Numbered from the stretch's first letter, positions 1 through 10,400 are shown. The stretch is 29,388 bases of DNA from Tyzzerella sp963558545 (GCF_963558545.1 NZ_CAUWHO010000027.1:1-29388); one strand, 5' to 3'. A program made the numbers and translations. Notes: generated from the sequence alone by a model not told the origin.

Positions 1-116
1 AAGAAGCTAAAAAGTATAATTTTATAACATTTGTATCTAAAAAGGCTACTTTAGATAGTTTATTAGAAAAAGTAATAGAAATAGCTAAAAAGGAGGGTGA
101 AAATGAACAGGGGTAG
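1..116 (+). CDS. C-terminal end of probable uroporphyrinogen-III synthase (partial)
   Basis: An open frame enters from the left edge (codons in phase with base 3) and stops at TAG 114-116, overlapping the start of hemB by 14 bases. The visible 37 residues include VSKKATLDSLLEKVIEIAKK. This resembles the last helix of HemD-type uroporphyrinogen-III synthases, where a sequence like YTIDGLVE is common near the C terminus. Position immediately before hemB-hemL fits the clostridial hem operon order, in which hemD or a cobA-hemD fusion precedes hemB. The identification rests on this short tail and on context, so it is an inference. The overlap implies translational coupling to hemB. Confidence 0.55.
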   Translation, partial: EAKKYNFITFVSKKATLDSLLEKVIEIAKKEGENEQG

Positions 117-1077
117 AAGATTAAGACAAAATGAAAACATTAGAAATATGGTTAGTGAAACAAAAGTTAATAAAAAATCTTTAATATATCCATTATTTAT
201 ACAAGAAGGTAATGGTATAAAAGAAGAGATAAAATCTATGCCTAATCAATTTAGATATAGTATAGATAAATTAAATTTTGAAATAGAAAATCTTTTAAAA
301 AAGGGAATAAATAATATTATTTTATTTGGTATACCAGATAAAAAAGATTGTATGGGAACTGGTGCTTATATAGAAGATGGTATTATACAAAAAGCACTTA
401 AAGAGATAAAGAAAAATTTTAAAGAAATAACTTGTATAGCCGATGTGTGTATGTGTGAATATACAAACCATGGACACTGTGGTATATTAGACGAAAATAA
501 CATAGTAGATAATGATAAAACTATAAAAGTATTAAGTAAAATTGCTACAAGTTATGTAGAATCAGGTGCCGATATAATAGCACCATCTGATATGATGGAC
601 GGGCGAATAAGAGAAATAAGAAGTGCTTTAGATAAAAAAGGCTTTGTAAATACACCTATTATAAGCTACGCAGTAAAATATTCATCTGCTTTTTATGGAC
701 CTTTTAGGGAGGCGGCAGATTCTGCACCATCTTTTGGAGATAGAAAAACATATCAAATGGATTATAGAAATAGAAAAGAAGCATTAAAAGAAGCTTTATA
801 TGACATAGAAGAATGTGCAGATATAATAATGGTTAAACCTGCCCTTAGCTACTTGGATATAATAAGAGATATAAAAAATAATATAAATTTACCTGTATGT
901 GCATATAGCGTTAGCGGTGAATACTCTATGATAAAAATAGCCGGAGCAAATGGTATAATTGATGAAGATAAGATTATTATAGAAACAACTACAAGTATGT
1001 ATAGAGCAGGAACAGATATTTTAATAACATATTTTGCTAAGGAAATTGCAAAATTTATAGATGAAGGGAAGATGTAG
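103..1077 (+). CDS. hemB: Delta-aminolevulinic acid dehydratase (porphobilinogen synthase)
   Basis: This cytoplasmic enzyme condenses two 5-aminolevulinate molecules to porphobilinogen in tetrapyrrole (heme, siroheme, corrinoid) synthesis. The 324-residue length is normal for the family. Both Schiff-base lysines are visible: one in YAVKYSSAFYGPFREAADSA (about residue 192) and one in DIIMVKPALSYLD (about residue 245). The metal site reads DVCMCEYTNHGHCG (about residues 114-127), the cysteine-rich zinc-type version rather than the Asp-rich magnesium type. I chose ATG 103 over the in-frame GTG at 97 because the AGGAGG at 91-96 directly abuts the GTG and lies 6 bases from the ATG. It overlaps the upstream gene and is followed by hemL after one base, so the three are surely one operon. 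Confidence 0.97.
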   Translation: MNRGRRLRQNENIRNMVSETKVNKKSLIYPLFIQEGNGIKEEIKSMPNQFRYSIDKLNFEIENLLKKGINNIILFGIPDKKDCMGTGAYIEDGIIQKALKEIKKNFKEITCIADVCMCEYTNHGHCGILDENNIVDNDKTIKVLSKIATSYVESGADIIAPSDMMDGRIREIRSALDKKGFVNTPIISYAVKYSSAFYGPFREAADSAPSFGDRKTYQMDYRNRKEALKEALYDIEECADIIMVKPALSYLDIIRDIKNNINLPVCAYSVSGEYSMIKIAGANGIIDEDKIIIETTTSMYRAGTDILITYFAKEIAKFIDEGKM

Positions 1078-1078
1078 T

Positions 1079-2350
1079 ATGAGTATTTTTGATACTGCTA
1101 ATAAATATATACCTGGTGGAGTGAACAGTCCTGTTAGGGCATTTAAAGCAGTAGATTTAGAGCCTATATTTATAGAAAAAGCTAATAAATCTTATTTATA
1201 TGATATAAATGGTAAAGAGTATATAGATTATGTTTGCTCTTGGGGGCCTTTAATACTTGGACATAACAATGAGGAAATAAAACAAAACGTTATAAAGGCT
1301 TGTGAAAATGGACTTAGCTATGGGACAGCTACAAAGCTAGAGGTGGATATGGCACAGTTTATATGTGAAAATATTACCCATATAGAAAAAATAAGAATGG
1401 TTAATTCTGGTACAGAGGCTGTTATGAGTGCTATAAGGCTTGCTAGAGGATATACTGGTAAAGATAAAGTGGTAAAATTTGATGGGTGTTACCACGGGCA
1501 TAGTGATTCTATGCTTATACAGGCAGGTTCTGGACTTATGACAGAAGGTATACCAGATAGTAGTGGAGTTACTAAAAGTTGCACTATGGATACTATAAGT
1601 ATACCTTATAATAATCTAGATATACTAGAAGAAGTTTTTAAAAAACATAGTTATAATATAGCTTGTGTTATACTAGAGCCTGTTGCAGCTAATATGGGTG
1701 TTGTTTTACCTAATGATGCTTTTTTAAAAGGTTTAAGGCAACTATGTGATACATATAAAAGTCTTTTAATATTTGATGAGGTTATAACAGGATTTAGGCT
1801 TAGTTTTGGTGGAGCTAGTGAGTATTTTGGCATAACTCCAGATTTGGTAACCTATGGAAAAATAATAGGTGCAGGTATGCCTGTTGGGGCTTATGGAGGT
1901 AAAAAGGAAATAATGGATATGGTAGCACCTAATGGCGCTGTTTATCAAGCTGGGACTTTAAGTGGAAATCCTATTGCTATGACAGCAGGCCTTACACAAC
2001 TTAAAATATTAAAAGAGAATGAAAGTATTTATAGCAATATAAATAATATGTCTAAATATTTATTTGAAAATTTAAAATATATTATAAAAAGAAATAATTT
2101 TGATTGTACAATAAATTATATAGGGTCTTTAGGAAGTATATTTTTTACTAGAGAAAAAGTATTTGATTATATGTCTGCTAAAAAATCTGATACTAAAAAA
2201 TATGCTAAATACTTTAAAAATATGTTAGATAAAGGTGTATATATAGCTCCAGCACAGTTTGAAGCTATTTTTATAAGTAACGAGCATAATAAAGAAATTA
2301 TAGATAAAACATTAAATATTATAGAAGACAGTATTAAAAATATTATATAA
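1079..2350 (+). CDS. hemL: Glutamate-1-semialdehyde 2,1-aminomutase
   Basis: This PLP-dependent enzyme moves the amino group of glutamate-1-semialdehyde to give 5-aminolevulinate, the C5-pathway step that supplies HemB. The protein is 423 residues, normal for HemL. It starts with the typical IFDTANKYIPGGVNSPVRAF, has NSGTEAVMSAIRLARGYTG for cofactor phosphate binding, FDEVITGFR near residue 231, and the PLP lysine in TYGKIIGAGMPVGAYGG (about K261). ATG 1079 follows the hemB stop by one base and has a purine-rich site (AAGGGA) about 9 bases upstream. An in-frame ATG at 1061 lies inside hemB and adds residues not expected for the family. No clear terminator follows; 87 bases separate it from uppS. 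Confidence 0.96.
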   Translation: MSIFDTANKYIPGGVNSPVRAFKAVDLEPIFIEKANKSYLYDINGKEYIDYVCSWGPLILGHNNEEIKQNVIKACENGLSYGTATKLEVDMAQFICENITHIEKIRMVNSGTEAVMSAIRLARGYTGKDKVVKFDGCYHGHSDSMLIQAGSGLMTEGIPDSSGVTKSCTMDTISIPYNNLDILEEVFKKHSYNIACVILEPVAANMGVVLPNDAFLKGLRQLCDTYKSLLIFDEVITGFRLSFGGASEYFGITPDLVTYGKIIGAGMPVGAYGGKKEIMDMVAPNGAVYQAGTLSGNPIAMTAGLTQLKILKENESIYSNINNMSKYLFENLKYIIKRNNFDCTINYIGSLGSIFFTREKVFDYMSAKKSDTKKYAKYFKNMLDKGVYIAPAQFEAIFISNEHNKEIIDKTLNIIEDSIKNII

Positions 2351-2437
2351 TAAATATATTCTATTAAAAAAATATAGCTTATACTAAAAAAATATGATAA
2401 AATAAAAGAAATTGATTAATTATAAATGGAGGTTATT

Positions 2438-3154
2438 ATGGAAAGAGCCTTACCAAAGCACATAGCCATTATTATGGACGGTAATGGAAGATGGGCTAAA
2501 AAAAGATTGTTACCTAAAAAAATGGGGCATAGAGCAGGTGCAGATGCATTAAAAAACTTACTTACTAATATTATAGAAAAAACAGATATAGAGCATATTA
2601 CAGTGTATGCTTTTTCTACTGAAAATTGGAAAAGAGAAAAGCAGGAAGTAGATGATTTAATGAAACTTTTAAAAGATTACATATGCCAATATATAAAAGA
2701 TAACGAAAAAAATAATATAAAAATAGATACAATAGGAGATATAAGTGTATTAAGTGAAGATTTACAAAAAGATTTAGCTCACTTAGAAAAAATATCTAGT
2801 AAAAAAACAGGAGTTAATTTACACATAGCATTAAATTATGGTGGAAGAGATGAAATAGTAAGAGCAATAAAAAATATAGCTAATGATGTTAAAAATGAAA
2901 ATATATCTATAGATAGTATAACAGAAAGCCTTGTTTCTTCTTACTTAGATACTAGAGAATATAATGACCCAGAGCTTATAATAAGAACAAGCGGAGAGCT
3001 TAGAACAAGTAATTTCTTAGTATGGCAATCGGCTTATAGTGAATTTTATTTTAGTGATAAACTTTGGCCAGATTTTACATTTGAAGATTTAGAAGAAGCA
3101 ATAAATGTTTATCAAAAAAGAGAAAGGCGCTTTGGCGGTAGGTTAGATAGTTAG
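2438..3154 (+). CDS. uppS: Undecaprenyl diphosphate synthase (cis-prenyltransferase)
   Basis: This enzyme adds isopentenyl units in cis to farnesyl diphosphate to make undecaprenyl diphosphate, the lipid carrier for peptidoglycan and surface polymers. The 238 residues carry the family signature HIAIIMDGNGRWAKKR with catalytic Asp at residue 14. The C-terminal signature is ELIIRTSGELRTSNFLVWQS followed by AYSEFYFSDKLWPDF. ATG 2438 sits 5 bases after GGAGG (2428-2432); an in-frame ATG at 2426 overlaps that ribosome site and is rejected. It opens the run uppS-cdsA-dxr-rseP, with cdsA starting two bases after its stop, so co-translation is likely. Confidence 0.97.
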   Translation: MERALPKHIAIIMDGNGRWAKKRLLPKKMGHRAGADALKNLLTNIIEKTDIEHITVYAFSTENWKREKQEVDDLMKLLKDYICQYIKDNEKNNIKIDTIGDISVLSEDLQKDLAHLEKISSKKTGVNLHIALNYGGRDEIVRAIKNIANDVKNENISIDSITESLVSSYLDTREYNDPELIIRTSGELRTSNFLVWQSAYSEFYFSDKLWPDFTFEDLEEAINVYQKRERRFGGRLDS

Positions 3155-3156
3155 TA

Positions 3157-3993
3157 ATGTTAGTTAGAATAATATCAAGTTTAGTTTTATTCCCTATACT
3201 ATTTGCTTTAGTATATTATGGTGGACTACCTTTAAAAATAGGTACTATATTTGTATCTATAATAGCAATGTATGAATTTTATAAGGCAATATGTAAAAAA
3301 ATAAAGCCTATACATTATATAGGGTTTGTATTTGCACTAATATATTTATTAGTATTAGATACACCATTTTTTAAAATATCAGATTTGATAGTATGTTCAT
3401 TTTTGTTATTAAGCCTAATATTTATGGTTTTTAATTATAAAAATACAAGTATATTTGATGTGGCTTTAACATTTTTTGGTGTTTGTTATATACCACTTAT
3501 GTTTTCTACTGTATATTTAATAAGATTATTTGACTATGGCCATTATACAGTTTGGCTACCTTTTATATGTGCTTGGGCTTGTGATACTGGGGCATATTTT
3601 ACAGGGATAACTATTGGAAAACATAAGTTAACACCAGAGCTTAGCCCTAAAAAAACTATAGAAGGTGCAATAGGTGGTATTGTATTTTCTGCCATATCTT
3701 GCGGTATATATGGTATGTTTATGACTAGTACAAAAATAGATAAATCACATATTTTTAATAATAGTACCGTTGCTATTACTAGTTTTATTTTACTTGGTAT
3801 AATAGGAGCTATATTTGCACAGTTTGGAGATTTAACAGCATCTGCCACTAAAAGAAGATTTAATATAAAAGACTATGGAAACATTATACCAGGGCACGGT
3901 GGCATACTAGACCGTTTTGATAGTGTTATTTTTACAGCCGGGATTTGTTATATTATTCTTAAAATAATAGAAATTTATAACATTATTCTTTAA
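3157..3993 (+). CDS. cdsA: Phosphatidate cytidylyltransferase (CDP-diglyceride synthase)
   Basis: This integral membrane enzyme makes CDP-diacylglycerol from CTP and phosphatidic acid, the precursor of all anionic phospholipids. The 278-residue protein is mostly hydrophobic with about eight membrane segments. It ends with the CDP-transferase signature SATKRRFNIKDYGNIIPGHG followed by GILDRFD, in which the KR, KD, HGG and DRxD residues are all present. The motif SPKKTIEGAIGG earlier in the chain is also typical. The start ATG lies two bases past the uppS stop and has only a weak Shine-Dalgarno site inside uppS, which suggests translational coupling. The dxr ribosome site follows immediately. 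Confidence 0.96.
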   Translation: MLVRIISSLVLFPILFALVYYGGLPLKIGTIFVSIIAMYEFYKAICKKIKPIHYIGFVFALIYLLVLDTPFFKISDLIVCSFLLLSLIFMVFNYKNTSIFDVALTFFGVCYIPLMFSTVYLIRLFDYGHYTVWLPFICAWACDTGAYFTGITIGKHKLTPELSPKKTIEGAIGGIVFSAISCGIYGMFMTSTKIDKSHIFNNSTVAITSFILLGIIGAIFAQFGDLTASATKRRFNIKDYGNIIPGHGGILDRFDSVIFTAGICYIILKIIEIYNIIL

Positions 3994-4008
3994 TATTTTG
4001 GAGGATAT

Positions 4009-5169
4009 ATGAATAAAAATATAGTAATATTAGGTTCTACTGGGTCTATTGGAACACAGGCATTAGAAGTGGTAGAAAATTTAAAAAATATAAATATTAT
4101 TGGGTTATCTACAAATACTAACATAGGTATTTTAGAAGAACAAATAAGAAAATATAAGCCAATGTATGTTTGTGTTATGGATATAGAAAAAGCTAATATT
4201 TTAAAAGAAAATATTAAAGATACAGATACACAGGTTTTAATTGGTAAAGAAGGACTTATAAGATTATCTACATTAGATAGTATAGACATAGTTTTAAATT
4301 CTTTAGTAGGAAATATAGGGCTTTTGCCTACAATATATGCTATAAGAGCCAAAAAGGACATAGCTCTTGCTAATAAAGAAACTTTAGTTTCGGCAGGTGA
4401 GCTTGTTATGAAAGAAGCACAGAAACATAATGTTAATATATATCCTATAGATAGTGAACATTCTGCTATTTTTCAATGTTTACAGGGAAATAGATATGAT
4501 GAAATAGAAAGAATTATATTAACAGCATCTGGGGGTCCTTTTAGAGAGCATACAAGTCTTGAAAATGTTACTTTAGAACAAGCACTAAATCACCCTAATT
4601 GGTCTATGGGTAAAAAAATAACTATAGATTCTGCTACACTTATGAATAAAGGACTTGAAGTTATAGAAGCTAAATGGCTTTTTAATGTAGATATAGATAT
4701 GATAGAAGTTATTATACACCCACAGAGCATAATACATTCTATGGTAGAATATAAAGATAGCTCTATAATTGCACAGCTCGGCACTCCTGATATGAAAGTT
4801 CCTATACAATATGCTTTGGCTTATCCTAAAAGAGTAAAAAATTCATTTGAAAAATTGGATTTAATAAAGCATAATAATCTTACGTTTAGAAAACCTAATT
4901 ATGAGCTTTTCCCTTGTTTAAAATATGCTTTTGAGGCTATAAAAATAGGTGGGACTATGCCTTGTGTATTAAATGCTAGCAATGAAATAGCAGTAGAATA
5001 TTTTTTAAATGAAGAAATAAAATTTACTGATATACCTAAAATTGTTTATAAAACGATGGAATGTTATAAAGATAAAAATAATATAGATTACACTTTAGAA
5101 GATGTTTTACAAGCAGATGAATTTGCAAGAGATTATGCAAAAAGTTTAATTATATCAAAAAATTTTTAA
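4009..5169 (+). CDS. dxr: 1-deoxy-D-xylulose 5-phosphate reductoisomerase
   Basis: This enzyme performs the committed step of the MEP isoprenoid pathway, converting DXP to MEP with NADPH and a divalent metal. The 386 residues show the N-terminal Rossmann motif GSTGSIGTQALEVV, then ANKETLVSAGE. The metal-binding DSEH lies in PIDSEHSAIFQCLQG, followed by LTASGGPFR, HPNWSMGKKITIDSATLMNK and HPQSIIHSMVEY. ATG 4009 has GGAGG 4000-4004 upstream. Together with ispG further on, it supplies isoprenoid precursor for uppS, so this cluster gathers early and late steps of carrier-lipid synthesis. Confidence 0.98.
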   Translation: MNKNIVILGSTGSIGTQALEVVENLKNINIIGLSTNTNIGILEEQIRKYKPMYVCVMDIEKANILKENIKDTDTQVLIGKEGLIRLSTLDSIDIVLNSLVGNIGLLPTIYAIRAKKDIALANKETLVSAGELVMKEAQKHNVNIYPIDSEHSAIFQCLQGNRYDEIERIILTASGGPFREHTSLENVTLEQALNHPNWSMGKKITIDSATLMNKGLEVIEAKWLFNVDIDMIEVIIHPQSIIHSMVEYKDSSIIAQLGTPDMKVPIQYALAYPKRVKNSFEKLDLIKHNNLTFRKPNYELFPCLKYAFEAIKIGGTMPCVLNASNEIAVEYFLNEEIKFTDIPKIVYKTMECYKDKNNIDYTLEDVLQADEFARDYAKSLIISKNF

Positions 5170-5196
5170 TGCAAAATTATAATGAGGTGACAATAT

Positions 5197-6267
5197 TTGA
5201 GCATATTAATAACATTTTTAATATTTGGTTTTATTATATTAATACACGAATGGGGACATTTTATTGTTGCTAGAAAAAGTGGTGTATTTGTAGAAGAATT
5301 TGCAATAGGTATGGGAACCAAAATATGGGGTAAAGAAAAAAATGGAACACTATATTCTATTAGACTTTTTCCTCTTGGTGGATATTGTAAAATGAAAGAT
5401 GAAGATACAGCAAGTGATGACCCAGATAGTTTTTCTAATGCAACTATGCCTAAAAAATTTGCTATAATATTTGCTGGAGCTTTTATGAACTTTATTTTGG
5501 CTTTAGCTATATTTATTGGTATTGCCTTTTTTAGTGGGAGTGCTACAACTACTGTAAGAGAAGTACCAGAAGGTTCTCCAGCGTATCAAGCAGGTATACA
5601 ACAAGGGGATATAATATATAAAGTAGATGGAAAAACTATAAGAAGTTTTGAAGATTTAACATTTAAATTTGCAAGGCTTACACCAGAAACAAATAGAAAC
5701 TTTGAAATAACTGTAAAAAGAAATGGGAAAAAACTAAACTTTAATTTGAAACCATATTTTGATGAAAGTACAAATAGATATTTAATAGGAATATCTCCTG
5801 TATTAAAAAATGGTTTTTTTGCTAAAGATGTTGAGGGTGTAGAAAAAAATACGTTTTTTGGAACTATACGTGATGGTTACTTTAATATGATATTTACTAT
5901 AAAAGTTACAATAATAGGTGTTGTAGAACTATTTACTGGTCAAATAGCCCTTGACCAGATGATGGGGCCTATTGGTATAACACCTGTAATTGATAACCAG
6001 TATGAAAGTGCTATGAAAGTAAGTATAGGTGCTACTATTTTAACTATGCTTAATATAATGGCACTACTTAGTGCTAATATTGGTGTGTTTAATCTTTTAC
6101 CTATACCTGCTCTTGATGGTGGTAGAATAGTATTTTTATTTATAGAAGCTATAAGAGGAAAGCCTATACCTCCAGAGAGAGAAGGTATGGTTCACTTTAT
6201 AGGATTTATACTTTTAATGGGATTTGGTGTTTTTATAGCATTTAAAGATGTTATAAATTTATTTTAA
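5197..6267 (+). CDS. rseP: Site-2-type intramembrane zinc metalloprotease
   Basis: This M50 family protease (RseP/RasP) cleaves transmembrane anti-sigma factors or leftover signal peptides within the membrane. The first membrane segment carries the zinc motif HEWGH at residues 17-21. A PDZ domain spans about residues 118-185. The third zinc ligand is in NLLPIPALDGGRIV (Asp near residue 307). Length 356 is slightly below the E. coli protein and matches single-PDZ Firmicute forms. It starts with TTG at 5197, with GAGGTGA (5184-5190) six bases upstream, and no ATG gives the conserved N terminus. It sits in its usual place between dxr and ispG. A hairpin follows 57 bases after the stop. Confidence 0.96.
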   Translation: MSILITFLIFGFIILIHEWGHFIVARKSGVFVEEFAIGMGTKIWGKEKNGTLYSIRLFPLGGYCKMKDEDTASDDPDSFSNATMPKKFAIIFAGAFMNFILALAIFIGIAFFSGSATTTVREVPEGSPAYQAGIQQGDIIYKVDGKTIRSFEDLTFKFARLTPETNRNFEITVKRNGKKLNFNLKPYFDESTNRYLIGISPVLKNGFFAKDVEGVEKNTFFGTIRDGYFNMIFTIKVTIIGVVELFTGQIALDQMMGPIGITPVIDNQYESAMKVSIGATILTMLNIMALLSANIGVFNLLPIPALDGGRIVFLFIEAIRGKPIPPEREGMVHFIGFILLMGFGVFIAFKDVINLF

Positions 6268-6324
6268 ATATTTTACTTGAATTTTTACAATATTTTAAAT
6301 TAATACTGAATACTTATTAATTAT

Positions 6325-6366
6325 AAAAGGTTGATTTTGTATCTTTTGTTATAAAATCAACCTTTT
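6325..6366. terminator. Hairpin between rseP and ispG
   Basis: A perfect 14-bp inverted repeat (AAAAGGTTGATTTT at 6325-6338 and its complement at 6353-6366) encloses a 14-base loop. The right arm ends in TTTT, but no long T tract follows. It is best read as a weak or partial rho-independent terminator at the end of the uppS-cdsA-dxr-rseP group. It lies only 34 bases before the ispG start, leaving little room for a separate ispG promoter, so read-through or attenuation is likely. Confidence 0.65.
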
Positions 6367-6400
6367 ATGACAATAATTTTTAGATAAGGAAGTGATTTTT

Positions 6401-7462
6401 GTGATAGATTTTATAAAAAGAAAGCAAACAAGAGAGATAGCTATTGGTAGTGTAAAAATAGGAGGTGATAACCCTATTGCTATACAGTCTATGTGTAATA
6501 CTGATACTAGAGATGCAAAAGCTACAATAGAACAAATAAAAAGATTGGAAGAAGAAGGCTGTGAAATAGTAAGAATAGCTGTGCCTGATATGGAGGCTTG
6601 TAATTCTATAAAGGAAATAAAGAAAGGGATAAAAATACCATTAGTTGCTGATATTCATTTTGATTATAGACTAGCATTAAAGGCTATGGAAAATGGTATA
6701 GATAAAATAAGAATAAACCCTGGTAATATAGGTAATGAAGAAAGAATAAAGGCTGTTATAGATATGGCAAAAGAAAGAAATATACCTATTAGAATAGGTG
6801 TAAATTCTGGTTCTTTAGAAAAAGATTTAGTAGAAAAATATGGAGAAGTTACACCTAAAGGTCTTGTTGAAAGTGCTTTAAGGCACGTTAAAATAGTAGA
6901 AAAATATGATTATAATAATATAGTTGTGTCTATAAAAGCATCTAATGTGCCATTTAGTATGCAAACTTATTCTATACTATCAAACGAGATAGATTATCCA
7001 TTACATCTTGGAATAACTGAAGCTGGAACAGTTTGGAGTGGTGCTATAAAATCTGCAGTAGGTATAGGTTCTATTTTAAGTATGGGTATAGGTGATACTA
7101 TAAGAGTATCTTTAACAGGCGACCCTGTGGAAGAGGTTAAAACTGCTAAAGAAATTTTAAAATCTTTAGGTCTTAGAAGATTTGGAATAGAATTTGTGTC
7201 TTGTCCTACTTGTGGAAGAACAGAAGTTGATTTAATATCTATTGCTAATAAGGTGGAGCAAGAATGTAAAAAAATAAATAAAAATCTTAAAGTAGCTGTT
7301 ATGGGATGTGCTGTTAATGGTCCTGGAGAAGCTAGGGAAGCTGATATAGGTATAGCAGGTGGTAAAGGGTATGGACTTATATTTAAAAAGGGTGAAATAT
7401 TAAAGAAAGTGCCTGAAGAAGCACTTATACCAGAACTTTTGAAGCTTATAAATGAGTTATAA
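6401..7462 (+). CDS. ispG: 4-hydroxy-3-methylbut-2-enyl diphosphate synthase
   Basis: This [4Fe-4S] enzyme makes HMBPP from MEcPP, the penultimate step of the MEP pathway. The 353 residues start with the typical KIGGDNPIAIQSMCNTDTRD strand and form a TIM barrel with ADIHFDYRLAL and KIRINPGNIG. The cluster ligands are in SCPTCGRTEVDL (about C268 and C271) and MGCAVNGPGEA (about C303 and E310). I chose GTG 6401: the extended ribosome site AAGGAAGTGAT (6386-6396) is 4 bases upstream, while the in-frame GTG at 6392 is part of that site. polC begins 15 bases after the stop, so the two are co-transcribed. Confidence 0.97.
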   Translation: MIDFIKRKQTREIAIGSVKIGGDNPIAIQSMCNTDTRDAKATIEQIKRLEEEGCEIVRIAVPDMEACNSIKEIKKGIKIPLVADIHFDYRLALKAMENGIDKIRINPGNIGNEERIKAVIDMAKERNIPIRIGVNSGSLEKDLVEKYGEVTPKGLVESALRHVKIVEKYDYNNIVVSIKASNVPFSMQTYSILSNEIDYPLHLGITEAGTVWSGAIKSAVGIGSILSMGIGDTIRVSLTGDPVEEVKTAKEILKSLGLRRFGIEFVSCPTCGRTEVDLISIANKVEQECKKINKNLKVAVMGCAVNGPGEAREADIGIAGGKGYGLIFKKGEILKKVPEEALIPELLKLINEL

Positions 7463-7477
7463 TTTGGAGTGATTTTT

Positions 7478-10400
7478 TTGGAAGATAAAAAGTTTTCTAA
7501 TGTTTTTTCTAAAATAAAATTATCTGCTAATGTAAAAACAGTCCTTAGAAATACTACTGTTGATAATATAAAAATTAATAAAAATAACGCGCTTGCAGAA
7601 ATATTTTTACAAAGCAATAAAATTATAAATGAAAATTGTTTGAAAGATTTTGAAGAAGATATATTTGATAATTTTAAATTTTTAAAAGAAGTAAAAATAT
7701 ACTTAGAGTACATTTTAGAAGATTTAACATTACAAGAAAAAATAGAAAAAATATGGTCTAATATAATTACTACAATAAGAGAAAAAAGTCCTATGTGTTT
7801 TCCTATATTTAAAGATGCTACATTTGAAATAGAGGAAAATGTATTACATATAAATTTATATAAAAAAGGTGCTTTTATATTTAAAACTAAAAAGATAGAT
7901 AATATTATACAAGATATTATAAAAGATAGGTTTAATATTAATATACCTGTAAAGTTTATAGATTTAGATACTGGAATTGATAACACAGAGCAAAAAAATT
8001 ATGAATTAAAAGAGCTTATAGCTAAGGCATTAGATAATAAAAATGAGCCTAACATATATGAAGACTACAAAGAAAATAAAACACCAGAAATTAACAGATT
8101 TAGGAAAACAAAAAGATTATCTTTAAAAATAAAAGAATTTATAGATGAAAAAATAAATGTAATAAAAAATTCTGTAAATGACGGTGAAACAATAGTTATA
8201 AAAGGTAAAATATTTGGTATAGATATAACAGAAACTAAAAAAGGTAAATATATTGTAAAAGTTGATATAACAGATATGACAGACTCTTTAAGTTTTAAGT
8301 TTTTTACAGAGCCTGAAGATTTTAAAGAAGATTATAGCTCTATTATAAAAAAAGGAAATTTTGTTATAGTAAAAGGTGAAATAAGATATGACGAGTACAT
8401 TAAAGAGCTTATATTAGCACCTATGGAAATTTGTTTGACAAATCCACCAGAGCCTAAAATGGATAATAGTAAAGAAAAAAGAGTGGAGCTACATTTACAT
8501 ACACAAATGAGTAAAATGGACGCAGTAACACCTGTTAAAGATATGATAAAAAGAGCAAGTGAATGGGGACATAAGGCAATAGCTATAACAGACCACGGAG
8601 TAGTACAAGCTTTTCCAGATGCTATGGATATGGCAAGAAAGCTTGGGATAAAAGTTTTATATGGTGTAGAGGCTTACCTTGTTGATGATTTATCTAGCAT
8701 TGTACAAGCTAGTAAAAATCAAAATTTAGAAGATGAATATGTTATATTTGACTTAGAAACAACAGGACTTAATAGAGAATATAACAAGATAATAGAAATA
8801 GGTGCTGTAAAAGTAAAAAATGGTAAAATAATAGATAGATTTTCTACTTTTGTTAATCCTCACGAGAAATTAACTAAAGAAATTATTGAACTTACTAGTA
8901 TAACAGATGAGATGCTTATTGATGCTCCAGAAGAAAGCGAAATGTTACCTAAATTTTTTGAATTTTTTGGAGATAGTGTTTTGGTTGCACATAATGCTAA
9001 ATTTGATATGGGTTTTATAAAAAAATGGGCAGAGCGAAATAATAGAATAGTAGAAAATACTGTTTTAGACACTGTAGGTTTATCTAGAACTATTTTCCCA
9101 GAAATGTCAAAGCATACACTTAATGTAATTGCTAAAAAATTAGATATATCTTTAGAAAATCATCACAGAGCCGTAGATGATGCAGAAGCAACTGCACATA
9201 TATTTATAAAATTTTCAGAAATATTAAAAAATAAATACAATATACATAGCCTTGATGATGTAAACGAACTAGCTAGAACTAATATAGATGTAAAAAAAAT
9301 AAGACCTACGCATTCTATAATACTTGTGAAAAACCAGATTGGACTTAGAAACTTATATGAGCTGATTTCAAAATCTAATTTAGAATACTTTTTTAGAGAG
9401 CCTAGAATACCTAAAAGTGAGTTTTTAAAACTTAGAGAAGGGCTTATTATAGGAACTGCCTGTGAAAATGGTGAGTTTTATCAGGCTGTTTTAAACAATG
9501 CTGATGAAGATGAAATAGAAAAACTTGCTAATTTTTATGATTATTTTGAAATACAGCCAACGGGGAATAATGAATTTTTAATAAAAAATGAAAAAGTATC
9601 TAACATTAATAGCATAGAAGATTTACAAAATATAAATAAAAAAATTATAGAATATGGGAATAAATACAATAAAATAGTGGTAGCTACCTGTGATGTACAT
9701 TTTTTAGATAAAGAAGACGATTATTTTAGAAAAATAATAATGGCATCTAAAGGATATAAAGATGCAGATAATCAACCACCTTTATATTTTAGAACAACTG
9801 AGGAAATGCTTGAAGAATTTTCTTACTTAGGAGAAGATTTAGCTTATGAAGTTGTTGTTAAAAATACAAATATTGTGGCAGATATGATAGAGGAAGTGTT
9901 GCCTATACCAGATGGTACATTTCCACCAGAAATAGAAGGTTCTGACAAAGAATTGACAGAAATAACAATGAAAAAGGCAAAAAGTATATATGGAGAAGAA
10001 TTGCCTAAAATAGTGAAAGATAGGCTGGAAAGAGAGCTAAACTCTATTATAAAAAATGGATTTGCCGTTTTATACATAATAGCTCAAAAGATTGTTTGGA
10101 ATTCTAATGACAATGGCTATATTGTAGGGTCTAGGGGGTCTGTTGGTTCTTCTTTTGCTGCTACTATGGCAGGTATAACAGAGGTTAACCCATTATCTCC
10201 ACATTATTTTTGTAAAAATTGTAAATATTCTGACTTTGAATCTGAAGATGTTTTAGCTTATGCCGGTAATTCTGGTTGGGATTTACCCGATAAAATATGT
10301 CCTGTGTGTAGCACTATGTTATCAAAAGATGGACACGACATACCTTTTGAAACATTTTTAGGATTTGAAGGGGATAAAGAGCCTGATATAGACTTAAACT

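Noticed and set aside
2351..2437. Promoter before uppS
   Set aside because: TATGAT-like sequences occur but none has a convincing -35 at the right distance in this AT-rich spacer.
6994..7986. A 330-codon open frame on the - strand
   Set aside because: It lies opposite ispG and polC, which are both certain. Its Ser/Phe/Ile-rich translation is typical of the antisense of AT-rich genes, and it has no ribosome site or family pattern.
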